A stretch of 48,236 nt of DNA from Falciphora oryzae (GCA_000733355.1 JNVV01000046.1:3517-51752); one strand, 5' to 3'; shown: positions 21,701 through 33,606, counted from the stretch's first letter. The notes: generated by a model from the letters alone, not told the origin. A program made the numbers and translations.

Positions 21701-22451
21701 GGACCACGTCGTACCCAAATCGATTCGGTGGAAGCTTGGTGGAAGCTTTTTTGGAAAAAAACCCTTCCAAATAAGCAATTTCCGGGGGAATCAGGCTTCG
21801 GACGAGCTTAACATGCTTATGGTCCTCGTCGACGGGAAAAGGAATCGGCTAGCCAGAAAAGGTTCGCTAAGGCTTAACCGAAATTGCCTAAATCCTAGCG
21901 GTAAATTCGGGGCTTTCGAAGGGAACTGGGGCGTTCGGAAAGGGCAAAGACTTCCACCTCTCTTAGCGGGGGTCGTTTTCAATCTGGGCTTAAAGAGCCT
22001 GGATTTCCGTCGGCGGGGGGAGGGAGAAGGTCACCGACTTGGGGTGCGATCGAAGTTGCCGTTGCCGTTCCGGGTTGGTAAGGATAGCTTGAATTTGGTG
22101 CGACTAACGTTCCTTTTTAACTTGCTGGTCCATTAAGCGATTTCGCCGTTGGGCATCACGTTAGGCTACGGCGTCAAAGCGACCGTTGGACGGGGAGATG
22201 GTAATAGCCGGGGAAAACTTAGTGTTGTTAGGCAGGGCGTCGGGCCAAATAATCTCCCGCTTCGATAAGCGGAGGAAAAGGTCTCTTTCTGCCAGCCAAA
22301 GCAATCCTATAAAGATATCGTAACCAGTATCTGCGATCCAGAACTTTTAATCGACGAAACGGCGGCCGTCTATCTCGAAAGTAGCGATAAAGATATAAGT
22401 TACATTTGTCACTAGGAAATCACGGAAATCGGAAAAGGCAATAGGTCAAAA
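18732..22451 (-). pseudogene. Pol of element A: protease, RT, RNase H, integrase, chromodomain (broken)
   Basis: About 1240 codons in one frame with many stops. Minus-strand order: protease C-terminus about 22400-22280 (FIATFEIDGRRF, DTGYDIFIGLLWL); RT about 21700-21000, where the YxDD box reads YAND (21210-21218) and so lacks the first catalytic Asp; RNase H about 20830-20400 (RVEADALRNATGG, YPIQDRELLAVI, IVTDH); integrase zinc region about 20010 (CYECYRNKSKY); integrase core about 19920-19450, where the second acidic motif reads LNNAGPF rather than SDRGxQF; chromodomain-like end about 19060-18860 (WEIDRVLAF...YQVSWKGCDPNDEWYLAKNF). Stop TAA at 18734-18732. Inactive. Confidence 0.85.
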
Positions 22452-22801
22452 CAGCCGTTTAACCTCGGCTCCAAAATGCTTCTTAGCAAAAGCGGCTGCT
22501 TTATAGCTAATAAAGAGGTAGGCTATGGCTCCAATGTTACAAAATGCTTTGAAATCGATTCCAAAACCGCTACGTTGGAGCTGCGCTCTAAAAAGGAAAA
22601 AGGGTTAACTCTTATTACCGATCCTAACTACATTAGGCACTTGGACCGCCGAAGAAACTTCCGGCGGTCTATTTAGTTTTTCGACTCGCATACCGAACAC
22701 GATAAAATCGACTCGCTAATGCTCAAATCGCTCTCCTCGTCAAACAATGCTCCTTTTGCTTCGAAGCGGCGGAAAATTACGGCGATCTTTTTCTTTTCCT
22801 A

Positions 22802-24067
22802 GCAGTTTCGAGCTAAATAACCTTATCCGCCGCAAGCGTAACAAGCGCCGTTCGTTTTAGGCGTAGCCAGCTCGGTATCTTTTTTGGGGGCCTCATCTTT
22901 AAACACGTCGGGAATACGGAACTTGCGCCCACGGTGCTCGCGACGTTTATCATTCTTTTCCGGGGTTTTTGCCTGTTTTTCCTTACGAATCAAATGGGCA
23001 CGATAATGGGCTAGGGCGGCGCCGGTTACGCTGCGGGTAAACATCTCGTAGCTAATGTTAGGGTCCTCGGCATCATTAAACAGGCGGGGATCGAGGTTTA
23101 GGGGAATATGCTTGAAAAAAATACTTTTGCGTTCCTCCATAATGATATTGGCGCGGTCGGCTAGCACGTTAATCTTTGCGATAAACTAATGGATATCCAT
23201 GGATTTATCAGCTAGGTCGTACATCATTTTGCTAAGTTCGGCTCGAGCCTTGGTGGGTTAATGGGCGTCGTAATAAACGGCGGCGAACGTGGCTACTATT
23301 TCTAACGCGTTAGCAAACGGGTTTTTGGAGGAGGGGTTGTATCGGGCTTCGAAAAGGAAATTGGCATTTCCGGTCGTATTCGCATAAATTACAACCATAC
23401 GACTGCGCTCGTTCTTAAAGGTGGTATCGTCTTCCATAAACTTATCGGCCAAACGGACCACCCAATTGGTAAATTCGTCCTTATCGCCGCTAAAGGCGCC
23501 AAGCTCCATTCCGGTACGCTTATCTTTCGAGTTGTAATCTGGGTTCTTGGTTGTCATGCCGCCCTTATCGTCGTAGGGTTTAAAGGCTGGGAGGGCGGCT
23601 ACGCCAATGGGCACGAACGCTGTGCCTCCAAAAACGCTTTCGGCTGGGGTAAATTAGCGGGAGATAGAAGCGCCCTGGGTTCGGAGTTGGGACATAACGG
23701 CGGCGACAACCGCCGCCACGTCGGCCTGCTGGGCAGGCGGGGAGGGGGTTTGACCAAACATGGTTGTATCTGGGTTGTTATCCTCGACCAGGTTCTCGTC
23801 TGTTAATTTAAACGCCTGGTTTTCTTCTTGTTGTAATTGCTCCTCTGCGCTTTGGAGCGGGTGATCGGGGTTGGTCTCTTGCTTCGCGAGCGCGACGTCG
23901 GGCTCGTAAAGGACCTCGATCTCGGACTCGATGTCGTTTTCTGGGTCGGTAGGTTGGGACGGCGTATCTTCTGCCGCGGGGTTAGCCTCGGTAGGCTCTT
24001 CTAACACGTTTTCTGTCAGGCGAAATAACTTTCTCGTAAACGACCCCCAGTCCTTCTTCTTGGGCAT
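22802..24067 (-). pseudogene. Gag of element A (broken)
   Basis: Starts MPKKKDWGSFTRKLF at 24067, with an acidic N-terminal region (TDPENDIESEIEVLYEP), a capsid-like middle (DKDEFTNWVVRLADKFMED about 23480; NPFANALEIVATFAAVYYD about 23300) and a zinc knuckle about 22845-22803 (CYACGG-stop-GYLARNC, with stop and Tyr where Gly/Gln and His are expected). At least three in-frame stops. The stretch 22452-22801 between gag and the legible part of pol holds the protease N-terminus in degraded form. Confidence 0.78.
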
Positions 24068-24187
24068 AGGGTCGTGTTATCGCGTAAAATTTTGCGTCGT
24101 TCACGTCCGACGGAGCTAGGGGGTAAAATGAGTGGTGCTGTATTTAATAAATCGCTCAGCCAGCGAAATATGGAGATAGAAAAGTAG

Positions 24188-24403
24188 TGTCACGATCAAG
24201 GAGCGTAGGCTTCGCAGCCAGGTGCAATTGATGCTATGGACTGAAGACTCTTCTATGGGGAGGAAACAGGGAAGAAAGGCGCGGCGCGCCGAAAGCGCGA
24301 TGCGGTAGAAAAAGCGGTGCGGCGTCTCATCGCACGAGCCATTTCGTGACGCGTGCTCACGTGGATGCCTGCGGCGTGCGGTGAACTGCCCTGGGGCGTC
24401 ACA
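24188..24403 (-). repeat. LTR of element A (5' LTR)
   Basis: 216 bp copy of 18470-18685, ending at the AGGGG duplication. It keeps the unmutated base at most of the differing sites (for example GTCTCATCGC against GTTTCATTGC). Confidence 0.9.
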
Positions 24404-24485
24404 AGGGGTAATAGGAATAGGGGCCAGGATTTAGCCCAATGGGCAAATACTTACAACCTCCTTTTACTTACCAACCCAGGCCAAC
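24404..24485 (+). pseudogene. LINE fragment 4: ORF2 endonuclease, following block
   Basis: Frame continues from fragment 3 across element A: GNRNRGQDLAQWANTYNLLLLTNPGQL. This is the stretch that follows GDFNA...W in Tad1-like endonucleases. It is interrupted at 24486 by a family B LTR. The rest of the LINE, including its RT, is not in the window. Confidence 0.78.
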
Positions 24486-24780
24486 TGTTACACGGAAGAA
24501 CCCGTGGACCTAACTAGTCGGCATTACGAGTCGGCCTCACGGAGGTTCGAAAACCCGCATAGGCGGTTAACGGCCCTAAGGCCAAACGGTGAAGGTTGGA
24601 AGGCAGTGTGAATCATGTACTCGATACTTCGCACGGATTACAAAGGGTTTATATAAACCCTGCCATCTCCTATGTCCTTTACGAAAAATTCCTTCCTCCT
24701 TAAGCATTTCTTGAGCCCATAAAAAAATTATCTGCAATTTAAAGATTCTTTTTCCAAGCCGTTTTTAACCCCTTATTACA
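24486..24780 (+). repeat. LTR of element B1 (5' LTR)
   Basis: 295-bp family B LTR, TGTTACACGG...TTATTACA (RIP variants of TGTCACACGG...TTGTTACA). The left 5 bp of LINE are CCAAC; the matching copy would lie beyond the window. Confidence 0.88.
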
Positions 24781-25036
24781 AATAATCTTTTTACGCTCTG
24801 CCCCCTAACGGAAGCCTTACTATCTTTCCTCCTAAGCTTTAAAAAGGCCCTGTTAATCGGTACCTTTAAGCCCCAACTGTTGCCTTTTTTAGCGAATAAA
24901 ACCCTGGGGCTATACTATAAACACTTTAACTATCACCGGTGTTTTCGAACGGGTGAAAGCGAAAAGAATATATAGGAGGGTCGTTTCACCCTTTCAGTCG
25001 CCTTGGCGAAATCACGGGATTCCAAAAAAGGCCGGA
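24781..25036 (+). pseudogene. B1 leader / start of gag region (truncated)
   Basis: 256 bp homologous to the region after the LTRs at 47837 and (reverse) 40960-41217, beginning AATAATCTTTTTACGCTCTGCCC. It stops abruptly at the LTR of B2. The following 1.9 kb or so of gag is missing and B1 resumes only at 41513. Confidence 0.7.
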
Positions 25037-25331
25037 TGTAACAAGGGGTTAAAGACGGCTTGGAGAAAGAATCTCTAGATTGCAGATAATCTTTCTATGG
25101 GCTTAAGAGATGCTTGAGGAGGGAGGAATCTTTCGTGAAGGACATAGGAGATGGCAGGGTTTATATAGACCCTTTGTGATCCGTGCGAAGTATCGAGTAC
25201 ATGATTCACACTGCCTTCCGACCTTCACCGCTTGGCCTTGGGGCCGCTAACCGCCTATGCGGGTTTTCGAACCTCCGTAAAGCCGACTCGTGATGCCGAC
25301 TAGTTAGGTCCACGGGTTTTTCCGTGTAACA
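25037..25331 (-). repeat. LTR of element B2 (3' LTR)
   Basis: 295 bp, reverse orientation (TGTAACAAGGGG...CCGTGTAACA). TATA-like TATATAGACCC inside. Confidence 0.88.
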
Positions 25332-25949
25332 CTATCCTCCTTTTTTTAGGGCGCGTTTCGAAACCTTCCAAAGCCCGCTTAAGGGATGCGGCCGTGCCTA
25401 TGTTTTATGGCACGCGGGGGTCCTTAAGCTTATTGGGGTTAAGCCGATAAAAAGCAATAACGTGTTACTTAAATCCGTCGGTATCGAAATGCTTTTAAGG
25501 TTCCTACGTCCAATCCTTTTTACGTAGGTAATCTTCCCACTGGATAAAGTAACGAACTTTCCCGCTTGTATCCATAGAATCCATAACTTTCTTTATAACG
25601 AAATCTTTTATAATCGAAAGGGCCTCCCGCAATACCTGGTTAGGGTCAGGTCGTGCCTGAATGCCAGAGCGGTAGGGTTCGATAAGGGACACGTGGAAAG
25701 CGTTATGGATTTTCCAGGTTTTAGGCAGGGCTAGTCGTACCGCCGTGGGAGAAATAACTTTAAGGATCCGGAAGGGCCCGAGCATTTTGGCATCGAGTTT
25801 TTTGGCGGGGCGACGGGTTTTTATGTGCCGGGCGTTTAATATAACGAACTGTCCTTTGGTAAGGACCGGCGAGGGGCTTCTCCTTTTGTCGGCCCAATGC
25901 TTTATTCGTTCCCGGGCTTTTTCGAGGTGTTGTTTGGCTTTTTCGTGCA

Positions 25950-26234
25950 TGTCACACGGAAGAACCTGTGGACTCACCTAATCGGCCCCACAAAAGGTCC
26001 GGGAACCGGTATAGGTGCCTAACGGCCCCGAGGCCCAAAGGCCGAAGGCCGGAGGGGCAGTGTGAATCATGTACTCGATACTTCGCACGGATCACAGGGT
26101 GGTTTATATAAACCCTGCCATCTCCTATGTCCTCCATGAAAGATTCCTTCTTCCTCAAGCATCTCTTGAGCCTATAGAAAGATTATTTGCAATATAGAGA
26201 TCCTTTTCCAAGCCGTCCTTGACCCTTTGTTATA
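25950..26234 (+). mobile_element. Divergent family B solo LTR (B') inside B2
   Basis: 285-bp LTR starting TGTCACACGG and ending TTTGTTATA, with TSD GTGCA (25945-25949, 26235-26239). The R/U5 half matches family B, but U3 is diverged (GGCCCAAAGGCCGAAGGCCGG block), so it represents a distinct subfamily. It splits the B2 integrase from its C-terminal domain. Confidence 0.85.
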
Positions 26235-28842
26235 GTGCATTTGGGTCATCTAATGCCGGTAGAGTTGGCTTGTTGGATTGCGTACTTGTCCTGGGAAAGG
26301 GGGATTATTAGAAGCTGGGTGGTACCCGTAGTTGGCGAAAAAGGGAGTAATGGAGGTATTTGCCGAAGATATATTATTATAGGCAAATTCCGCCGTGGGT
26401 AACAGTTCGACCCAGTTGGTTATTTCGTAATTTACGAAAGATTTAAGGTAGGCTTCCAGGTTTTGGTTAAGCCTTTCGGTTTGTCCATCCGTTTGGGGAT
26501 GGAAGGCATTGCTCATTTTTAGCTTAATGCCTACCAAACGGAGGAAATTTTTCTATAAGTGGCTTGTAAATCTGGAATTTCTATCAGAGATAATATTTAG
26601 AGGCATACCGTGCAGTCGCTAGTATTTTTTGGCGAAGATGCGGATAAGGTTATCCGATTTTTTACCCTCGATTTTGAGGGGGACGAAATGCGCCATTTTG
26701 GTAAAGGGGTTTACTATTACCCAGATTGAATCGCACTTATCGCTTAAAGGGAGGTCCGTGATGAAGTTTATAGCCACCGTTTTCCAAGGCTGGTAATGCA
26801 GCTCCATAGGTTGTAGGGGTCCAAAGGGGGCATGCTTTAAGGCCTTATTGCGTTGGCATTTTAGGCATCCCTTTACGTATTCCCGGACTTTTGCTTCGAT
26901 ATTGGGCTACTAAAAGTGCCGAGTAATTAATTCGAGGGTTTTATCCATACCTATATATCCAGCGACTTTTGTGTTATGTTCGGACTTAAGGACTTCCTTT
27001 TGCAGGGCTTCCGTTGGCACCTACAATTTTTTTTTATAATAAAAAAGGCCATCCTTAACTTTTTTACCCTTTTCAAGCTTTTGGAAGCGGCTTTGGTATT
27101 CGGGATCCGATATACCAGCTTGTTTAACTTTGTTAGTAAATTCCGCAGCCCACTTTAGAACTGGAATATTGCAAACCCGGCCTAGGGATAGGAGAAAAAA
27201 AGGTGCTTTTTGCGGCAAAGCTTTTTCCATGGGGTTATTTCTTTGTCCTTCCAAGGCCGAAATTTTTGCTGGGAAGTGTTTTTTTTGCAGGATCGTTGTA
27301 ATCGGTTGATTTTTACTCCCCCTTTTTTTTAGGTTTGTGCTGGGGTAATTTTGATAGCATATCGGCTTTTTTATTTTGCTTTCCTGGTCGGTAGTTAATT
27401 ATAAACCAATAACCAGCCAGTTGTTATACCCATTTGGCTTGCCTTCGATTAAAGACTTTGGCCGTTAGGAAATATTCGAGGTTTCGGTAATCCGTATAAA
27501 CCTTTATCCGGTGCTTTGCCCTTTTGAGGTAATGCCTCTATCTAGCGAAACAATCGACGACTGCTAAAAGCTTTTTATCGTGGATTTTGTAGTTGATTTC
27601 GGTAGGTGATATTTTGCGTGAATGGAAGGCAACGGGGTGCAGTTTATTGGTTTTGGGGTCCCTTTGGGATAGTACCCCTTTAAAGGCAAAGTTCGAAGCG
27701 TTTATTTCGACTTGCGCCGGGAGAAACGGATCGAAATGCCGGAGTATCGGAGGCGAAACGAAAGCGACCTTAAAAGCTTCGAAGGCCTGGTCCATTTCGG
27801 GGGTTTATCGCTATTGGTTTTTAGGCAGGGCGTTGGCCGTCGTTATAGGCCTAACGATTCCGGAAAACCTTTTGATAAACCTCCTGTAAAAGTTGGCGAA
27901 GCCAATAAAGGATTGAGAGTTTTTAAGGCATTTGGGGGCTTTTTATTGCATAATAGCGTCCATTTTATTTTTGGATATTGCGATGCCATTGGGTTTTATT
28001 ATGTAACTAAGGAATTCGATTTCGTATACCCCCTAAACGCATTTGCGAAGGGCTACGGCCAAATTGTGTTTGGTAAGGCGGTGAAGTACTTCCTTTACTA
28101 AATCGTCGTGTTGTTTTTTAGTTTCGGCGTATATTAGGAGGTTATTTAAATATATAAGGAGCCCGGCATCGATAAGGTTTATAAAAATATGGTTTATTAT
28201 GCTTTGGAAGGTAGCGGGGGCGTTGATAAAGCCTATGGGTATAACCGTGAATTCGAAAACTCCGTATTTGTAACGAAAAGCTGTAAGCCATTCGTGGCCT
28301 TCTTTTATTCGAATCAGGTTAAACCCGGTTTTAAGGTCGATTTTCGTTATCCATTTGGTATTTCGAAGTCGATCCTGGAGCTTCGTAATGAGCGGGATGG
28401 AGCACCGAATCGGGATCGTTTTGGCGTTAACGTCCCTATAGTCGACTACTACTTTTAAAGGATTAAGGGGGTTTTTTTTATGCGAATATAAGGGGCGAAT
28501 TGTTGGCAGTTTTGCATGGCTTAACTTTGCCGGTTCGCATATGCTTTCCTAGCTAAGGCTTTAAAACGTCCAGCTCCTTTTGGTTTATTTAATATAGGGG
28601 TTTATAGGTTAATTAGGCTCTTTCTTTTAGGTGAATTTCGTGGTTTTAGGGCTGATGATCGGGAAAGCGTGTAGCGGCCGCTTCCGTTATAATAGGAAGG
28701 AATTCCCTAAACTTTTTTGGTACCGATTCGAGGCCGTTTGAATCTGTTTTGGCTACTTCCTTAGGGGAAGGAATACTATGCCCGTATTTAATGGCGGTAA
28801 TAGTCGTAGGCTCGATTGTTTTTATATTTTCCCGAAGGCGTA

Positions 28843-30704
28843 ACGTGGTTCACAAGCGAGTGGAACATCCAAGCGAGTGGAACACCCACACCCGACCTCC
28901 GGTCAATCGACGCGCATGCTAACCCAACAACGCCAGCAATCCATTCAAACTACTTAGAACTGTATATATCGGACATTTCTACTTTTTTTTGATAGGTGCG
29001 CGCATTGTGTCCGGTTTTGCCGCAGGTGCCACATCGCCGACGAGTCGTCGTCGCCCTCTTTTCCTAACCCCTATGGTCGCGCATTTTTTGCTGTAGCTGT
29101 CCATCCAGCTCCTGCTGGTCCAAAACATTTCGTATTTCGTCGATGGTAAGTGACCCTCCAAGTCGGACACGTGTTTTTTTGGCCCTCCGGCGTTTGCTTA
29201 GCGCTTCGTTCGCCCTTCGTAGCTTAGAGCACTTTTCTTTTAAAAGGTTGACCCGATGCATGATTGCTTTCGCCCCTTTCGCAAATTGATCCATAGCCGC
29301 TAGCATAGATGTCGGAGAGCTGCTTTGGTGATTGGAGATCCGAGTTTTGATGTGTTCGGATTGCGAAGTTGCTTCCTTAGCTGTCCGGGGCGTTTTGGAA
29401 GTTTAAGGTTCGGGGTCGTTTAGGGGCGTCCTCGGGGGGGTTGGAGTCCGTAGCCTCACATCCAGCTTTTTTAGAACTGAATCCGGATTGAAAGGAGCAA
29501 GGCCAGCCTTTTGGAAGCCTTTTCGGATATTTTTTTCGGTTATAGAGTTAAAGAATGCCGCTTTGAACGCCGAAAGGAACTCGACCTTGGTTACGTGGCT
29601 AACGTGTAACCTTATCAGGTTTTCGATTTGTCGACCGTACGCCTTTTTTATTGGGTTGAAGCACCTAACGTTAAGCGGTTAAAGGAAGTGAAACGAATGC
29701 GGAGGCATGCAAAGCGTAATAATGTTGTGTTTTTGGCAGTAGAGCTTGAAATCCGTCGAGTGGTGGCTTTCGTGGCCGTTTAGCACTAACAAACGATGGG
29801 ACCCCGTGGAACGAGTTGTAGTGTGTTTGTCGAAATGCCGGATCCATTTTAGACCGAGCTCGTTCGTAGTCCACCCGTTGGCGTTTGTTGCGATGACCCA
29901 GTTGCGTGGAAGGTCGGTTTCCGAGTACTAATTGGCTAGGTGGTATTGCCTTTTGACGATGATGAAAGGAGGGACCGCCTAACCGCAATAGTTAACCCTT
30001 TGGATAATTGTGGCCCATTCCCGATTGCCAGGTTGAACTAGCTTTGTTTTACTACGGCCTTCCAATGTTGTAATAACCATAACGGCCGCGATTATGCCCA
30101 TAAGGAAGCCGGTTTCGTTAAAGTTGTAGATGTCGTTATCCAGGATGCCATATTTGGCCACAGTGTTCCGTATAAGGTCGAACCAGGCAGAAACGAGCTT
30201 GGGATTTTCGCATTTGGCCCTTTGGTAGTCGTATTTTCGAATCCAGCGCATGCCGAGCTTTGCGCGGCGTTTGACGAAGTTCGCGACCCAGTTTTTGCCG
30301 ACGGTGCGCGCGTTGCGCTCGGCGAGCAGTCGGTTGGCCATATTTTTAATACCAGAAGGCCGGGGAGGGAATGCTCGCGAATCCAGCTCGAGTATGTATT
30401 TGATAAGAGCTTCCTTTTCGGATTCCGTCAATTTCCGGGAGTTGGGTATGCAATCGCGTCGAGCAGGTTGGCCGTGCTTCCGACGCGAAAGGGTCGCAAG
30501 AGCGACGTCGTAGATTTTGGCAGCGGCCCGGAGGCTTAGTTTTTAGTCGGATTCCAAAGCTTGAAGAGCGAGAATCAATCTGGCTTTTTTATTTGGTTCT
30601 GCCATGTTTGTTTGTGGAAGGGTTGGTGGTGGGAGGAGACGTGTCGCGTTGTCGCGTTCGCGTGTTCCATTCGCTTGGGTGTTCCACTCGCTTGTGAACC
30701 ACGT
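28843..30704 (-). mobile_element. Fot1/Pogo-type DNA transposon, copy 1
   Basis: 1862 bp, flanked by TA (28841-28842, 30705-30706). Terminal inverted repeats start ACGTGGTTCACAAGCGAGTGG. Each end holds two copies of CAAGCGAGTGGAACA spaced 17 bp (28853, 28870 and, inverted, 30663, 30680). The transposase reads on the minus strand. Removing the element restores the B2 sequence around one TA. Confidence 0.92.
28950..30605 (-). pseudogene. Transposase of Fot1/Pogo copy 1 (RIP-inactivated)
   Basis: 552 codons in one frame from ATG (30605) to TAG (28952-28950), the same length as copy 2, with a few in-frame stops (for example about 20 codons in, and after VNYCG). The N-terminal helix-turn-helix/CENP-B-type region includes RAAAKIYDVALATLSRRKHGQPAR and KNWVANFVKRRAKLGMRW. 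The catalytic motifs read NFNETGF, LVLNGHESHH and NVRCFNPIKKAY, so all three Asp positions of a DDD transposase appear as Asn. A zinc knuckle at the end (CGTCGKTGHNART-Y) has lost its last Cys to Tyr. The coiled, basic segment near KEKCSKLRRANEALSKRRRAKK precedes it. Confidence 0.85.
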
Positions 30705-33099
30705 TAAGCCTTTAGGTGGCCGTAAATCCGGCGGCTTTTGGGCCCGGGGCTTGTTGCATTTCCGGCATTTGTTCGAATTTATGCGGATATCCCGAAGGTC
30801 GCGATTTAATAAGCGTAACGGTGGGTGTTGCTTTTGCTATGCGAAGGGTAGGATAACGTCGCAATTTGGATCCGTAGGACTAATTTCGAACGTTTTCGTG
30901 GAATAGTGCGTTTTGTGCCGGAGGGTAACGTCGACTACTAGTTGCTTTCCGGCTTTTGGTTCGACCGCTTTTGAAAAGGTAGTTATAATGCGGGGAATAG
31001 TTTTATCGACCAAATGCCTTGGAAGCTGCTTAGCTATTTTGTCCGAAATAACCTTCGTATCGCTGCCTCCGTCCAAAAGGACCCGAACAGGTATTTCCTT
31101 CGATCCCTTTGCCCGTATATATATACGGAAAATCAGCTTTGCGAGCTTTTTATCCGTTAGGGGCCTTCGGGCAGCAGCGACGGTCGATAGTTGTTAACAG
31201 TCATCGTCCGATTCCGAATTTGACAGCTTGAAGATTCGGGATCCGGTAAGGGCGTTTCCTTCCAGGGCTTCCGAAACGAGGCCGGCGATTTTAGCCTTTT
31301 TGGCTTGTGGCTGTTCCTCCTGTTCGTCCGTTGCAGGGCGTTTAGGGATGGATTTGGCGCCGGCCGTTTTTGCAGGTGCAGGAGGAAATTCCGTGCCGTT
31401 AGTGTCCTTTTTGGCGTAATATTCCAACGTATGGTGCCCTTTTTTCCCGTAGCGCTAGCAGTCGGTTTTAGCCAACTTTCGTGCGTCGATATCGCGTTAT
31501 TCGACCCCTTCGAGTGCCAGTTTGGTCGTAATCCAAACGTTACTTTTTTTGTCGGCTTTATCGTTGGCCTTCTTTTTAGAACGGGAGTTTGAGGATAGAT
31601 TTTGGCTTTTGTCCTTGAAGCCCTTGCTTTAGCGACGGCCCGCGTTCGAGCGCTCCGAAGTCGAAACGGGCTCGTTTTTTCCCTTATCCTTTAGAGTTAG
31701 CCTAAGGTCTTGGAGCATAACCTCGTGGATTTTGCCGGCTTTTTAAATTGCGGCGAGGAATTTTTCGTCCGTATCGGGGACTTTTCCGCAACGAGAATAT
31801 ACCAATTTGGTAATTTCCTTTAGGAAGGTGCGGGAAATGTGCTCCTTAAATATAACGCCGGACTATTGGACCGTTTCGTTAAGGTTAAGGAGCTTAGTAA
31901 GGTACTGGACGGTATCTCCTTTATATTTAAGCTCTTTTATTTTTTTGGCGTTGCGGTGGTATTTGGTGGCGTCCCGGAAGCGTTCCTGTAAGGCCGCCGA
32001 ATAGGCCCGCCAGTTATTTTTAAGCTGCGCGTTTCGAAAAAACCGAAGGCGTTGATGGTGCTAAATTTGTGCGTTTTCCGTAAATAGGGACCCGACCTAG
32101 TTGATTTTAACGGTATCGTTAGGGAAGCTTTGGACGTAAATTTCTATATAGGAGGTAACGCGAAGCCACTATAGCCTAAATTTAGCTAGGTTTTTACCGT
32201 CGTAGCTGGGTGGCTTATTAAATTGGACCGGGTTGATAACGGCCGTAGGGATCGGATTACGCGGGTAAGCAGTTCCCTATTGGATAGCTCGGATAAAGTC
32301 CCGCAAATCGGGGTCTTTAAGGGCCCGTCCGTTATTTTCAGGGGCGTTGTCGTCCGAGGAGGAGTTTGAAAGTTCTAAAAGTTTCGAAGGAATAGCAATA
32401 TGTTCGGGGGGTTCGTTAGGTGGCCTTTGGGGAGGCTTTTAAGGGAGTCCCCCGAAGCTTCCGGAGTGCTTGGGACCTGCCGTTGCGGCTTTGTACTGTT
32501 GTTGGGCAGCGAAGGCAGTAGCTTGAATTTGTTGCCGTTGGAGGTTATCGGACGATAGGGGGTCCTAAAAGCCCTAGCGTGATAATGCCGACGTTTTAAG
32601 CGCCGATTGGGGCAGGGGTTTTTCCGTAGAAAGGACGGGTTCCCTTTTTACTGGAGTGCTTTAACGTGAGCCCGGTGGAAGGGACGACCTTTGAAGGGCC
32701 GAAAGTACCGTAGCTGATTTAAGCCGCTTTCTTTATGCCGCAAGTCGCTGGCTTTTTCGTACGGCATCTTTAACGAGTTGATGCGTTTGGGCTAATATGC
32801 GCCGTTCGGTATTAGTAAAGGCTTCGGGCGAAATATGCTTTTTAGTTAAAAGATTTTGGATTTGGGCATCTTTATCGACGGCCTAGTTAGTAACTTTTTT
32901 TTTAAAGGTGGAAAGTTGGGCTTGTAGGTTTTAAAGGTGTTATTACTATATTTAAGTAACGTTCCGAAGCTAAATTAGGGCTTCCGAACGGGTTCGTTAT
33001 TTTCCGGCCAAAGTGGCGACCGTAGCCCAAACTTGTTGTGCGAATGCCTGGCTTTCGCTGATAATTCGTTGCCGGAATGCCTTTTGTTGGTCGGCGGAA

Positions 33100-33557
33100 T
33101 GTTACGACCACACCACGACGCGTGGGGACGACGCATGGGGACAGGAGGGCTGGGACCAAACCCCAGCGCGAAGCTTCAACCCCGCAATCAAAGGAGGTGG
33201 AATCACGTAACACTAACCGGCGATAAGTGCGATATGTCGGACTTAAACATATCACTCCTAGCTAAAATGATATGTTGGATCGGGGGTGATCACAACATAT
33301 CACACCAAATAGGCATTACGCTAGAACTGGCTGGAAATAGGTCGTGTATATAAGGAGAAAGTTCTCCAGCAGGTAAATAGTTATTAATTGGGGCCTTGGC
33401 ATTAATCAACCTAAGTTAGCTCCAAAGTACCCCTTTGGGCAAACAATCCAAACTTTTGTCACCAATTTCCTAGTTCCCCTAAAGCAACCCCTATTAAATG
33501 TACTATTCAGCACCTTCCCTAAATGTTTTACCCTAGGAGCAAAACCTGATTGTAACA
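33100..33557 (+). repeat. LTR of element C (5' LTR)
   Basis: 458 bp, TGTTACGACC...TTGTAACA. U3 contains four copies of a GATATGTT/AACATATC motif in alternating orientation (33231, 33246, 33269, 33294), and TATATAA at 33347-33353. Followed by TTTTAACTAATTC, not a TGG primer site. Confidence 0.9.
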
Positions 33558-33606
33558 TTTTAACTAATTCTATTTAGCATTTACCGAAGGCGAATAGTAT
33601 AATAAA

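Larger units (their letters stand above)
18470..24403 (-). mobile_element. LTR retrotransposon A (Ty3/Gypsy, chromodomain-like), RIP-inactivated
   Basis: 5.9-kb minus-strand element with 216-bp LTRs (18470-18685, 24188-24403) and TSD AGGGG (18465-18469, 24404-24408). A minus-strand purine tract GAAAAGGGGTAG abuts the left LTR. The two LTRs differ at nine positions by my count, all transitions. Gag and pol are in different frames, as in E. It belongs to a different Gypsy lineage from D/E, with different LTRs and protein sequence. Confidence 0.92.
25340..31193 (-). pseudogene. Pol of element B2: protease, RT, RNase H, integrase, chromo-like end (broken, interrupted)
   Basis: Minus-strand order: protease about 31190-30840 with VLLDGGSDTKVIS (DGGS where DSG/DTG is usual); [Fot1 insertion]; RT about 28450-27950 with IDLKTGFNLIRIKEG, its YxDD box reading YLNN (28141-28152); RNase H about 27795-27430 ([33 protein letters not shown]); integrase HHCC about 26900-26860 (HF...CLKCQRNK), core VAINFITDLP (Asn for first Asp), IISDRNSRF and TDGQTERLNQ; [solo LTR]; C-terminal domain 25977-25504 ending in a chromo-like KVRYFIQWEDYL. 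A run of A then G near 27330 is one base longer than in the B1 copy, shifting the frame before integrase. Confidence 0.82.

Noticed and set aside
21537..22136. 199-codon plus-strand frame
   Set aside because: It lies antisense to the RT region of element A, which reads clearly on the minus strand; treated as a shadow frame.
29746..29931. Plus-strand frame opposite the Fot1 transposase
   Set aside because: Shadow of the minus-strand transposase.
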